Shown: piece after piece, positions 16,470-24,088 of the stretch
How the letters are laid out: the number at the start of each line of letters is the position of its first letter
How positions within the stretch are numbered: the stretch's first letter is position 1
Assembly (NCBI RefSeq): GCF_002835995.1
Contig: NZ_PJBZ01000081.1
Location: 1-33,263 of the forward strand
Reading direction: 5' to 3'
DNA: 33,263 bases
From: Psychromonas sp. Urea-02u-13
Lineage (GTDB): Bacteria > Pseudomonadota > Gammaproteobacteria > Enterobacterales > Psychromonadaceae
The notes under the pieces: model-generated
Database searches by the model: none
What the model was told of the DNA's origin: nothing
Seen by the model: the letters and a program-made list of their open reading frames with translations, nothing else
Program-made: the position numbers and the translations under genes

Positions 16470-16739
16470 TTGAATGTAAAATATGTAGTACAAGTTGATT
16501 ACGCTAATAATGTGAGAAATATTTTCCAAGAAGACTTATTCCATGAACTGAATGATGAGGGTTTGGATAGTTCAATTCAAGATTGGACTTTCAATTATAC
16601 TCAAAATGGTTTTAGTTTGGAGCTATTTTTTGAGGAAAAACAAGTACCAGGAGTACTGAAAGAGCACTTTATTAATCATGTTTCTTCTCAAGGTATAGCT
16701 TTATTAGAACAACAGGTAACTGTTAGTAAAATCACATAA
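16470..16739 (+). CDS. Small acidic protein of unknown function
   Basis: An 89-aa protein starting at TTG (16470), with AAGGA 7 nt upstream; the nearby ATG at 16474 is out of frame. It is rich in acidic and aromatic residues, with predicted alternating strands and helices and no recognised motif, signal peptide or membrane segment. It lies 87 nt after the PIN gene and 48 nt before the PLD-like gene, on the same strand. It could be a modulator or immunity protein of either nuclease, or an independent cassette gene. I do not recognise the family. Confidence 0.6.
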   Translation: MNVKYVVQVDYANNVRNIFQEDLFHELNDEGLDSSIQDWTFNYTQNGFSLELFFEEKQVPGVLKEHFINHVSSQGIALLEQQVTVSKIT

Positions 16740-16776
16740 CAATCGTAGCAAACGTGTTAGCAGGCGTTATATTTCA
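16735..16776 (+). other. Short attC-like spacer before the PLD gene
   Basis: The stop codon of the small gene is embedded in cATAACAAtcg, and 25 nt later comes GGCGTTATA. ATAAC and GTTAT are complementary, like the simple-site ends of integron attC elements. At about 35 nt it is shorter than known attC sites, so it may be a remnant or coincidence. Confidence 0.3.
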
Positions 16777-16787
16777 AAGGAAAATGT

Positions 16788-17720
16788 ATGACTAGTGATG
16801 TTTATTTTGAAGATATTGAACAAGAAATTATAAAGTTGTTGCACTCTTCAAAGGTATCTGTGCAAATTTGTGTAGCATGGATTAATGGCAAAATATTTAC
16901 ACCTGTACTGAAAGAAATAGCAAAAAAAGGTGTTAATGTTGAACTTATCTATGACAATAATCATTCAAATATACGGCATGGAGTACCTAGCTCACCTGAG
17001 TATAGCTCTTATGCCATTAATACAAGATTGTCTGGCGCATTTATGCATAACAAATTCTGTATAATAGATGACGAGATTGTTATTAATGGTAGCTATAATT
17101 GGTCAGCTAAAGCAAAAGATAGCTTTGAAAATATCGTAGTTATAAAAAATAATTTCAAACTAATTAAAAAATTTAAAACTGAATTTGCAGACTTAATTTC
17201 TTACTGCCATGCGTTTAGCACTCACAAAGTAGCAAAGTGTAAATGTGGTTCACATCTATTTAACCTCGGTGTGTTAGGACAAGAATCAGGGTTATATGAT
17301 GAGTCTAGAGTCGAAATATGGAGTGTTTGTGTTAAGAATCAGCATGTTAAATACGTTGGTGAATATCATGAGCAATACTTACGTACACAGTTAGGGCTAC
17401 AGTATGATTTAGATGAATACTATGATTCACCTAAAGATGAAATGCAGGATGAATTTAAGCGTGAACGTGAAGTAATCGCCTCATTGCAGCAATACTTTGA
17501 TTCATTATCGGGTACTAAAATTCATGCTGTTGGTTCCGTTAGTCCTATAAATCATAATGAATATATGCAGGGCTGGGAACCTGACCTTAATTACGAAATT
17601 TATATACGTTGGCGAGATATGTATTTCAGAAAAATAATTCCAGAATCAATTCCTGACGATGGCTATTCATTTGATGAAGTTAATATTAATAGTATAATTT
17701 CTTCGCAAGTTGAAATATAA
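16788..17720 (+). CDS. PLD-family (single HKD) nuclease-like protein
   Basis: A 310-aa protein with one phospholipase-D-type HKD motif: His87, Lys89 and Asp94 in HNKFCIIDD, followed by the supporting NGSYNWS (100-106). A single motif means the active site would form in a homodimer, as in Nuc and BfiI nucleases. The N-terminal 140 residues are the catalytic domain. The C-terminal half (about 145-310) contains Cys/His residues (KCKCGSH at about 146-152, CVKNQH) and an acidic tail and is unfamiliar. It probably cleaves DNA or another phosphodiester; target unknown. ATG has AAAGGAAA upstream. Stop is followed by aacaaatgc, again attC-like, and then directly by a REP element. Confidence 0.78.
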   Translation: MTSDVYFEDIEQEIIKLLHSSKVSVQICVAWINGKIFTPVLKEIAKKGVNVELIYDNNHSNIRHGVPSSPEYSSYAINTRLSGAFMHNKFCIIDDEIVINGSYNWSAKAKDSFENIVVIKNNFKLIKKFKTEFADLISYCHAFSTHKVAKCKCGSHLFNLGVLGQESGLYDESRVEIWSVCVKNQHVKYVGEYHEQYLRTQLGLQYDLDEYYDSPKDEMQDEFKREREVIASLQQYFDSLSGTKIHAVGSVSPINHNEYMQGWEPDLNYEIYIRWRDMYFRKIIPESIPDDGYSFDEVNINSIISSQVEI

Positions 17721-17744
17721 CAAATGCATCAACATGGCTAATTG

Positions 17745-17810
17745 AGGACCCCCATAACTTCAATCATATAAAATCAATAGGTTAAGGTATTGTAGTTTAC
17801 GGCTGTCCCC
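17745..17810 (+). repeat. REP-like element, copy 1
   Basis: About 65 bp running from GGAC(C/A)CCCATAACTTC to TTACGGCTGTCCCC. The ends are imperfect inverted repeats (GGGACA-CC-TAA on each strand), with a constant AT-rich centre ending AATAGGTTAAGGTATTG. Five further copies occur at 25022, 25235, 25468, 32929 and 33038, all in the same orientation. It matches the size and form of REP/MITE-like palindromic elements. Confidence 0.85.
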
Positions 17811-17836
17811 GATTTTTTCTTTTTAAAAACCGCGGA

Positions 17837-18154
17837 GACTTGATCTTATTTACGCGTTGAACTCTCCAACGCTGGCGCTTATTCAAGCAAGGTTTGATCT
17901 TACATTACCGTTCTTTCGCCGGAGGTGAGTGACTCTTTTCTGGCGAGCAGCAAAAGAGTCACCAGAAAATAGTAACCAGAAAAGAGCTCGCCCGATTATT
18001 CCCTCGTTTGATTTAAAGATTGTTTTAACCGCACCCATAATTTCAACAAGGCTTACAGAACATCCATGTTCTGAAGCGCACTTACGCCTGACTTCCTGTC
18101 AGGCGTTGCTAAAACAAACTTTAAATCAAGGGAATACAACGGGGGTATTGAAGC
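17837..18154 (+). repeat. Structured ~300-bp repeat, copy 2
   Basis: Direct-repeat partner of 14757-15048. It differs by substitutions and small insertions (for example an extra ccagaaaatagtaa block). The foldback arms are 17997-18027 and 18110-18136, enclosing hairpins CAGAACAT/ATGTTCTG and a perfect CGCCTGAC/GTCAGGCG stem (about 18084-18104). An 84-codon open frame crossing it is an artefact of the repeat. Together the two copies bracket the PIN-small-PLD module. Confidence 0.8.
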
Positions 18155-18291
18155 GTGCATTGTGTAATGACAGACGCTTTTAATTTCAGTTTTTGAATTA
18201 GTAGTTAAAATTAAGAACAAAAAATATAACCATCAAAAACACTTAAGTGGGGAAGTGCGAGTCAAAAATTTTTGGAATCCGTCTTTTCTAC

Positions 18292-18308
18292 GGGTGTCCT
18301 CGATTGTT
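18292..18308 (-). repeat. Partial REP end in inverted orientation
   Basis: GGGTGTCCTCGATTG is the complement of the left end and flank of the REP element (CAATCGAGGACACCC). Only this end is present, so it is a truncated copy or an insertion scar. Confidence 0.5.
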
Positions 18309-18449
18309 TGTTCTTCTACTACTTTTAGTCTAAATATACCTATTAGATTTTTTAAGCTAAAAAATGATAGTTGATATCAATTTCCAATCAAAAAACAACA
18401 TAAAATAATGCGAAACAACATAGTTTTGTAATATGATGTATTTTTTGTT

Positions 18450-18800
18450 TTTAATTAGATTGGAAGCCAATTAATGGCTTATCTAATTATTGGAAAGACT
18501 GATAGGTATGGATGTCCTGCTTTTTTTCATAACGGGTTGGACGGTTGAAATAAAACCGAGCCACAGACCTGTTAAATTGCGGGGTAACCTGCAAAGAACT
18601 GGATTAATGTTGGTACTAAATAATTACTGAGGCTTATAAAGCCAAGAGCAGTAGCCATACAAATTGCATGACTACACCGCTTTAATTCAGATGGGTGACT
18701 GGTGCATATTGACACCAACATTGTGATTTTTAGGTGTGTATTAACAAACAATAAATAAGTTGTTTATGTACGACCTATTACTTGGTAAAAAACCAAGGAA
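18450..18800. ncRNA. Hairpin-dense non-coding stretch, candidate structured RNA
   Basis: No gene-like frame is present, but a string of local stems is: AATTAGAT...AAGCCA with TGGCTT-ATCTAATT (18453-18488, 3-nt bulge), CGGTT/AACCG (18542-18558), TTGCGGG/CCTGCAA closed by GTAA (18577-18594), GGCTT/AAGCC (18631-18643), GTAG..CAT/ATG..CTAC (18651-18675), GGTG/CACC (18701-18716), AAACAA/TTGTTT (18747-18765) and CTTGG/CCAAG (18781-18797). A possible -10 (TATGAT, 18432-18437) precedes them on the plus strand. It sits just downstream of the phosphorelay operon. It does not match tmRNA, RNase P, 6S, tRNA or a retron that I can recognise. Confidence 0.35.
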
Positions 18801-18854
18801 ATCTACACATCAGCTTGACCGGAACTAACTAATGGGTGACCCTCTGCCCCTTTG

Positions 18855-20027
18855 TTATGCAGCCAATATAATGATTAAAAAACTAATGATTCCTAGTAAA
18901 AAAATATGCGGTAAAAATGATATGACAGTATTTTTTATTGCAGAGTACAGCGTTACTTTCTTTCTAGCATCATGCCCTGCTGTAATGCCAGTATCTAGAT
19001 ACAGTAACCATTCATCAAAAGTTTTTTTATTAAAAAAAGAACTATGGCCTCCTTCCCTATATTGATTTTTTACTGCATCTACATATGTTCCTTTAAAACC
19101 AACTCGGCCACCCATTCCTAATCCCCAAGCAACTGAATGGCTCAGAATTAAAGGAAAGTCTGATAATGCACATTCATTTAAAATACCATTTAAAGTATAT
19201 TTGTTGATCAAGTCAGAAAATGGAAATTTAGGCTTTAAAACACTACCACACAAAATGAACCGATTGAAATTAGGACTAGATATTAACGACATTTCTTCAG
19301 CCGCTTGTTTCAAAATGTAAGTCCCAAAACTGTGTGCAATAACATCAACCTCCGAATTAGGATATTGACTCTGCAGATCTAGAAGTTCTTTAACAAAAGA
19401 ATTTACTTCTGTTTTTCTGAAATATGGAATTAAAAAAGAAATTATAGGAAAAAAGTTGTATTGGAATTTTACATGTATTATTTCATTTCTATTTTTATCT
19501 ATTAAATGATTATCAAAGTCAGTTTGCCATTCGCCAAAAGTCATAATTCCATGTATTGAATAAATTATCCTCATTGCTTCTTTTTTTTCTACCGCTACTT
19601 CTTTCGTTGCAACATACTCTTCGATACTGCTAATTATTTGAACTGCCCAGTCATCGCTACAATTATTATATTGATATGCGAAAACTCTTTGCTCAGAGAA
19701 ACTTTTTGCCTGTTTTTTGAAAATTTCGGGATGCTCGGTTAAACCAATTATTACATTTGGAATTTTAAATCTACTTTTATTTTTTTTGATACTATGTTTC
19801 AAAGTTTTTAGTAAACTTAAGCCAGCATTATCTGATTTTTTTCCTAATTTTCTCATCGGTAATTGCATATCTAAAATTAAAATATCAAAGTGTGATGATT
19901 TTAATTCTGTCTCAGCATCGTAAATATTTTCAACATCACATATTGCAGTGACACCGATAGCAACTAATTTTTCTTTAATTAATTCATATTTAATCTTGTT
20001 ATCTTCAACTACTAATACTCTAATCAA
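18855..20027 (-). CDS. dtcC: Response regulator fused to alpha/beta hydrolase with membrane anchor (DtcC-like effector)
   Basis: A 390-aa fusion. Residues 1-145 are a receiver domain: acidic pair Glu8-Asp9, phospho-acceptor Asp53 in ILDMQLP, and Thr97 in GLTEH. Residues 152-350 form an alpha/beta hydrolase: HG at 159-160 (oxyanion region), the nucleophile elbow AHSFGT with Ser233 (Ala replaces the first Gly of GxSxG), and candidate acid and base Asp290 and His328 (GGHSSFF). Residues 368-389 are a single C-terminal transmembrane helix, placing the hydrolase at the membrane. The start is TTG with AAGGA 8 nt upstream, overlapping the previous gene by 8 nt. In Detocs systems DtcC is the phosphorelay-triggered effector; here it would be a lipase/esterase-like toxin. 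Function inferred from architecture. Confidence 0.78.
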   Translation of the reverse strand: MIRVLVVEDNKIKYELIKEKLVAIGVTAICDVENIYDAETELKSSHFDILILDMQLPMRKLGKKSDNAGLSLLKTLKHSIKKNKSRFKIPNVIIGLTEHPEIFKKQAKSFSEQRVFAYQYNNCSDDWAVQIISSIEEYVATKEVAVEKKEAMRIIYSIHGIMTFGEWQTDFDNHLIDKNRNEIIHVKFQYNFFPIISFLIPYFRKTEVNSFVKELLDLQSQYPNSEVDVIAHSFGTYILKQAAEEMSLISSPNFNRFILCGSVLKPKFPFSDLINKYTLNGILNECALSDFPLILSHSVAWGLGMGGRVGFKGTYVDAVKNQYREGGHSSFFNKKTFDEWLLYLDTGITAGHDARKKVTLYSAIKNTVISFLPHIFLLGIISFLIIILAA

Positions 20028-20469
20028 CTCTTTTGTCCTTAATTAAGATACTTAACTGCTCTTTCCATTCATTTGATGAAGACTCCCAAGCAATAACGGA
20101 GCAAAGAAATTTTTTAAATCTAATTAATAATTCAGCTCTCAGTTTTTTCAATGATACTTGATCATCATGATGCCCAAATACATCATGCTGAGTTAATATT
20201 GCAGTCGGAATAGAAAGTCTTTTATGCTTCATGTGAATTAAAATATCTTTTCCAGCTAAATGCTTTATGTCAGTATCATCTTCTTTATACCTAGGTAAAC
20301 TCATATCTAAAATAAAGAAATCAAAACTCTTTGTTGATAAAGCTTCAATTACATCATCCTTATTATCTACAATCTGAATGAAGGATTTATCAAATTTCAT
20401 TTCATCAATCAAGAAATCAATAATTTGCTTTTCTTTAATATTATTATCTTCAGCAACTAGAATTGACAT
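20020..20469 (-). CDS. dtcB: Stand-alone response regulator (DtcB-like)
   Basis: A 149-aa single receiver domain without an output domain. Glu7-Asp8 and Asp55 (FFILDMSLPR) form the acidic pocket, with Thr93 in ILTQHD as the switch residue; the conserved Lys is not obvious. It starts 5 nt after the kinase stop, with AAGGA about 10 nt upstream of the ATG, and its last 8 nt overlap the effector start. In Detocs, DtcB is a free receiver that drains phosphate from the kinase and so keeps the effector from firing without phage. Both receivers here have intact acceptor Asp residues, consistent with competition for phosphate. Phosphate-sink role is by analogy. Confidence 0.8.
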   Translation of the reverse strand: MSILVAEDNNIKEKQIIDFLIDEMKFDKSFIQIVDNKDDVIEALSTKSFDFFILDMSLPRYKEDDTDIKHLAGKDILIHMKHKRLSIPTAILTQHDVFGHHDDQVSLKKLRAELLIRFKKFLCSVIAWESSSNEWKEQLSILIKDKRVD

Positions 20470-20474
20470 AGTTA

Positions 20475-23400
20475 TTATTCCTTTATGATTAAACTTGAAT
20501 TATTAAAAATAATTAAAACAGAAAAACAATTCCCTTTAATATTTACCTTAATAGAGTTTTTAACACATAACTCTTGCTCAAAGATTCGTTTTATTTTATA
20601 GAATCCGCTGTTATTTTCTCTATTAGCTTTATCAAGGTAATTAATATTATTTACAGTTTGGTTAATTACATCAACTTTTCCCATATCAATTCCCGTAGAG
20701 TTAGAAGAGATAACAAAATGCGACTCATCTCCAATTTCAGATATATTAATATCTAAAGAGCACTCAGTTGTATTTTCTCTGCGTTTAACTGCATTCTCTA
20801 TCAGAATTGAAAATACCCGAATGAAATTGGATAAATGAGTTCCATTAATAAGCATTGTTTGTTTTTGACCAAGTGATTGCTTCATATTTACTTTTGGGAA
20901 CATTTTTTCAACAAAATTAAAAGCTTCTAATACTGGTACATTGATTGGGAAATGTTCTCCAGCGGACTTTGAAAAATCAAGCCAATTAGTTACAGCTTTA
21001 ACTTCTTCAATTAAATCTGTACGTGCTAATGCTATTCGGTCATTAATTCTATAAGCGTTTGGACCTAGAGCGTTTGCCACCGTTTTAATTTCTTTAAAGT
21101 AATCATTAACTTGCGCCAATAATACTGTTTCAAGTACAATCTTACCTTGCTTAATTAATAGATTGGCTTTACGGTCTAGATCAGAAATTATACTATTAAT
21201 TACTTCCTCATACGTAGACCCTGCTTTTATCAAATCTAATATACGATTTACATCATCACTTGCAAAAGTGAACTTAAATAGCGACTCATCAGAAGATAAA
21301 TCATTTGTAGAAATCTGTATAAATTTTACTTTTATTCTTCCAAGTAATTTATCAATTGATGATGAAAATTCTTTAAAAGAATCCTGTGCAATTTCATAAT
21401 AATGGAGATTTAATATATTTTTGAAGTAATCACTAAAAAATTCATTATCTAAATATAGACCGTTTAGTTTCTTACACATTAAATCATGTTTTTCAAATAC
21501 AGAACGCAGAAATGGAACAATTCCGTTGTGTCTAATATCAACATTCAATGATACATCTAGGCCAAACACAGAATCTAATGTGTAAATATCTCTTACTTCC
21601 ATCATCATGGATGCTGCTTTATTAAAAGATTTTTTATCAGTCCTCACAAATATTTTTTCTTTGCTATCTCGCCTAGAATGTTCGGTATATTTGGTTTCTT
21701 CTTCACCATCTTCTTCGATCATACTGATTAATTCTTCAAAATCAGCTTTGTATAAATTTTTTGCCTTTACAAAAACTTTAGCTCGATCGACTTTAAGTTT
21801 ACCTTTCCCTAACTTTTTCATGCATAGGTTTTTCGTATACTCATGTAATAACAGTTCATGTTCATCTTTAATTGACTGAGTTTCAGAATTGTATTCAAGG
21901 AGATTAGCAAGGACCTTAACTCGATCTAAAACTTTATCATTTTCTGACTTGTACCTTAATCCTTCTAATACATTTAAATCACAGATGTTTTCAAGTAAAT
22001 ATAACTGCTTAAAACTCTTTGGATGAAGCTCACTTGGATGTGAAATAGAAAATTGTTCAAGATAATCTTGCAAGTACAAGGATATTGTTTGATATTCGGT
22101 ATAATTGCCTTTTAACAGTAAATATATGGTGATTACTAAATCAATATTATAAAAATTTTTTTCTCCATCATATTCATCAATTTCATCGAAAATAAGTTGC
22201 TTTGGTAACTTCCATATATTTTTAGGATCTAGAAAATATAAGTCTACTATATAGGATGAAGCCTCCTCTATATTGCCTAACTTTACTATAGATAATGCTA
22301 TTTTTGCAGTCACTTCATCTCGTAAATGAATGGGAGCATTTACAATTTTTCTATATGACTCTATCGCTTCATGATAATTATTATCTAGGTAGTACTGGTC
22401 AGCTTTCCATTTTAATTGTCTATACTCGGGAACATTTAAATAATTTATTACATGGGTCTTTGGATCATTAATCATTTGACACAAATGGTCTTTTCTCTCT
22501 ACATCTACTCTAAATGGACTGTTTAGAGATCCGCTTACATCCATAAATCTATACAACTCGTAAACTTGTTTCTCATCACGACAAACATCTACTTTTAGTT
22601 CAATAAGTTTAACTATCAGGGTTACATCGATACAATTGAATTGTTGAAATAAACGATTCAAATTAGATAGACTAGATTTACTTCTATTTAAAATTAATTC
22701 TTTCATCCCTGAAATTATTTCATAAAGCAAACTTCCTTTAGGGAATATGATGTCTTTCTTTACTTCAGCTAATGAATTTGCATAAAACTCATAAAGATTT
22801 GAAAAACCAGGCCACTTTGCTAGGTGAACTTCACATTTATCAATTACAGAGTTAAAGTCCCCTTTGATGTATGTATCGCAAACATCGACGAAAACAGTAT
22901 CTTTCTCTGTTAAGACATTTTTATTTTCATGAAAAAAAACAATACCTTTAATTTTATTATCGTATATTTCTCCTGTTAAATTAATAACAGCATTGTATAT
23001 AACATTCGTTACATCATTTTTTGCGAAGCACGTAGTTGCCATTCGTAAGAGTGCATTGTATTTATCTACAATATTACAAGTATAGGCGTATTCAAACACT
23101 GCTTTATAATCGCTATTATCAAGGTTTACAGGATTAAACCTGAACATAAACTCAAGTGCCTTACATTCATTTCCATAAGGTATGCCTTCAATTATCGCCT
23201 CAAATAAATAATTATTTCTTTTGGTTCTTTGTCTTTTATTTGCACTTTCTAGCAATACATCTAAATCCCTCTCTTCGTAAGAGAGATTTACATTCTCATA
23301 AAGAAATCTGTGTAATTCTAATAATTCTTCATCTCGATCTAGTAGCGACAATAAAGTAAACTTCAACTGTATATACCAGTATGAATAGCCTGTAAGTATT

Positions 23401-23807
23401 AAAACTCTATCAAGACATGTTAAAGCTTCTTCATAATCACCTAATAATATGAATTTCTCTACTTCATCCCTTATTTCAATATAAATATTAATTAAATTCT
23501 TAAATTTAATTAAGTGAGAAGTAAGCAAAATTACATCTTGTTCTAATGTATTGTATTTAGTCCGCTTAATATGTCTTTGAATATTCTTTGAAAAATACTC
23601 CGGGTAGTTAAAAAAATACCTTTTAAATAAAGGATTTTTACATTTTTTTAAAAAGTAATTTTCGAATTTATCAGTTTCATTAATATGAGATAGTTCTATC
23701 AAACTATTTTGATTAATAGTTTCTAGGTTTAAAGAATTTGATGGAGAGTTTGCAACATTTTTGTTTTTTTTATTTACACGTTTACTTTTCTTCTTTTTAT
23801 TCGACAT
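20475..23807 (-). CDS. dtcA: Large TPR protein with C-terminal GHKL kinase domain (DtcA-like sensor)
   Basis: A 1110-aa cytoplasmic protein from ATG 23807, which has GGTGGAAG just upstream; a TTG at 23819 would add four residues. The first 30 residues are Lys/Asn rich. Residues 40-700 are helical with TPR-like repeats, for example about 113-140 (LLGDYEEALTCLDRVL) and 468-525 (YYLDNNYHEAIESYRKIV). A two-helix segment (about 875-950) precedes a GHKL ATPase at about 980-1105, with N-box ENAVKR (1004-1009) and an altered G1 box (SNSTGIDMG, without the usual Asp). No His occupies the usual place about 110 residues before the N-box; His760 in DIRHNG is a candidate phospho-acceptor. It is the first gene of a dtcA-dtcB-dtcC operon. 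In Detocs the kinase senses infection. Confidence 0.78.
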   Translation of the reverse strand: MSNKKKKSKRVNKKNKNVANSPSNSLNLETINQNSLIELSHINETDKFENYFLKKCKNPLFKRYFFNYPEYFSKNIQRHIKRTKYNTLEQDVILLTSHLIKFKNLINIYIEIRDEVEKFILLGDYEEALTCLDRVLILTGYSYWYIQLKFTLLSLLDRDEELLELHRFLYENVNLSYEERDLDVLLESANKRQRTKRNNYLFEAIIEGIPYGNECKALEFMFRFNPVNLDNSDYKAVFEYAYTCNIVDKYNALLRMATTCFAKNDVTNVIYNAVINLTGEIYDNKIKGIVFFHENKNVLTEKDTVFVDVCDTYIKGDFNSVIDKCEVHLAKWPGFSNLYEFYANSLAEVKKDIIFPKGSLLYEIISGMKELILNRSKSSLSNLNRLFQQFNCIDVTLIVKLIELKVDVCRDEKQVYELYRFMDVSGSLNSPFRVDVERKDHLCQMINDPKTHVINYLNVPEYRQLKWKADQYYLDNNYHEAIESYRKIVNAPIHLRDEVTAKIALSIVKLGNIEEASSYIVDLYFLDPKNIWKLPKQLIFDEIDEYDGEKNFYNIDLVITIYLLLKGNYTEYQTISLYLQDYLEQFSISHPSELHPKSFKQLYLLENICDLNVLEGLRYKSENDKVLDRVKVLANLLEYNSETQSIKDEHELLLHEYTKNLCMKKLGKGKLKVDRAKVFVKAKNLYKADFEELISMIEEDGEEETKYTEHSRRDSKEKIFVRTDKKSFNKAASMMMEVRDIYTLDSVFGLDVSLNVDIRHNGIVPFLRSVFEKHDLMCKKLNGLYLDNEFFSDYFKNILNLHYYEIAQDSFKEFSSSIDKLLGRIKVKFIQISTNDLSSDESLFKFTFASDDVNRILDLIKAGSTYEEVINSIISDLDRKANLLIKQGKIVLETVLLAQVNDYFKEIKTVANALGPNAYRINDRIALARTDLIEEVKAVTNWLDFSKSAGEHFPINVPVLEAFNFVEKMFPKVNMKQSLGQKQTMLINGTHLSNFIRVFSILIENAVKRRENTTECSLDINISEIGDESHFVISSNSTGIDMGKVDVINQTVNNINYLDKANRENNSGFYKIKRIFEQELCVKNSIKVNIKGNCFSVLIIFNNSSLIIKE

Positions 23808-23901
23808 ATCTTCCACCAAAAAATATTAAAAATTTATCTGTACAGTATTCTACTATATTTTATATAAAAGGGTTTAGGCTTCATTGAGATGTGTTAAGTA
23901 A

Positions 23902-23946
23902 TATAAATTAGAGTTATAACTTAATAAGTTATAACTCTAATTTATA
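23902..23946. promoter_or_regulatory. Perfect 21-bp AT-rich palindrome upstream of the phosphorelay operon
   Basis: Arms 23902-23922 and 23926-23946 are exact complements around AAT (core TTAGAGTTATAACTT). It lies about 95-140 bp upstream of the kinase gene and 143 bp downstream of the hypothetical gene at 24089, both on the minus strand. It could be an operator for the phosphorelay operon or a terminator for the upstream gene; no clean T-run follows on the minus strand. Confidence 0.6.
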
Positions 23947-23949
23947 ATA

Positions 23950-24088
23950 AACCAACAACTTTTCTTACTCGCTTCGTGTCCATTAGCAAGCGAGAGCACC
24001 AACTCGATTTCGCCCCCCAAGCGACCTATAAATCACAAAATTAATATCATTTAGCGTTGTTTTCGATAGTCACTTGTTAGCCGTTTAC
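23950..24088 (-). other. attC-like spacer after the hypothetical cassette gene
   Basis: Read on the minus strand, the spacer opens with GGCTAACAAGTGACTATC, reminiscent of the GTCTAACAATTC start of integron attC sites, and ends near GTTGTTGGTTT. An internal hairpin CTCGCTT/AAGCGAG (about 23966-23992) is present. The end core GTTRRRY is not convincing. It could be a decayed cassette recombination site. Confidence 0.3.

Noticed and set aside
17929-18183. 84-codon open frame in the second long repeat
   Set aside because: The frame is not kept in copy 1 and the sequence is hairpin-rich repeat, so it is not a gene.
18570-18600. AAATTGCGGGG, which recalls the P element of group I introns
   Set aside because: It pairs with CCTGCAA only 4 nt away, leaving no room for the P3-P8 core, and no R/S elements (AAGATATAGTC) follow.
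18450-18800. Retron non-coding RNA
   Set aside because: No reverse transcriptase gene is near, and no matching a1/a2 end repeats were found.
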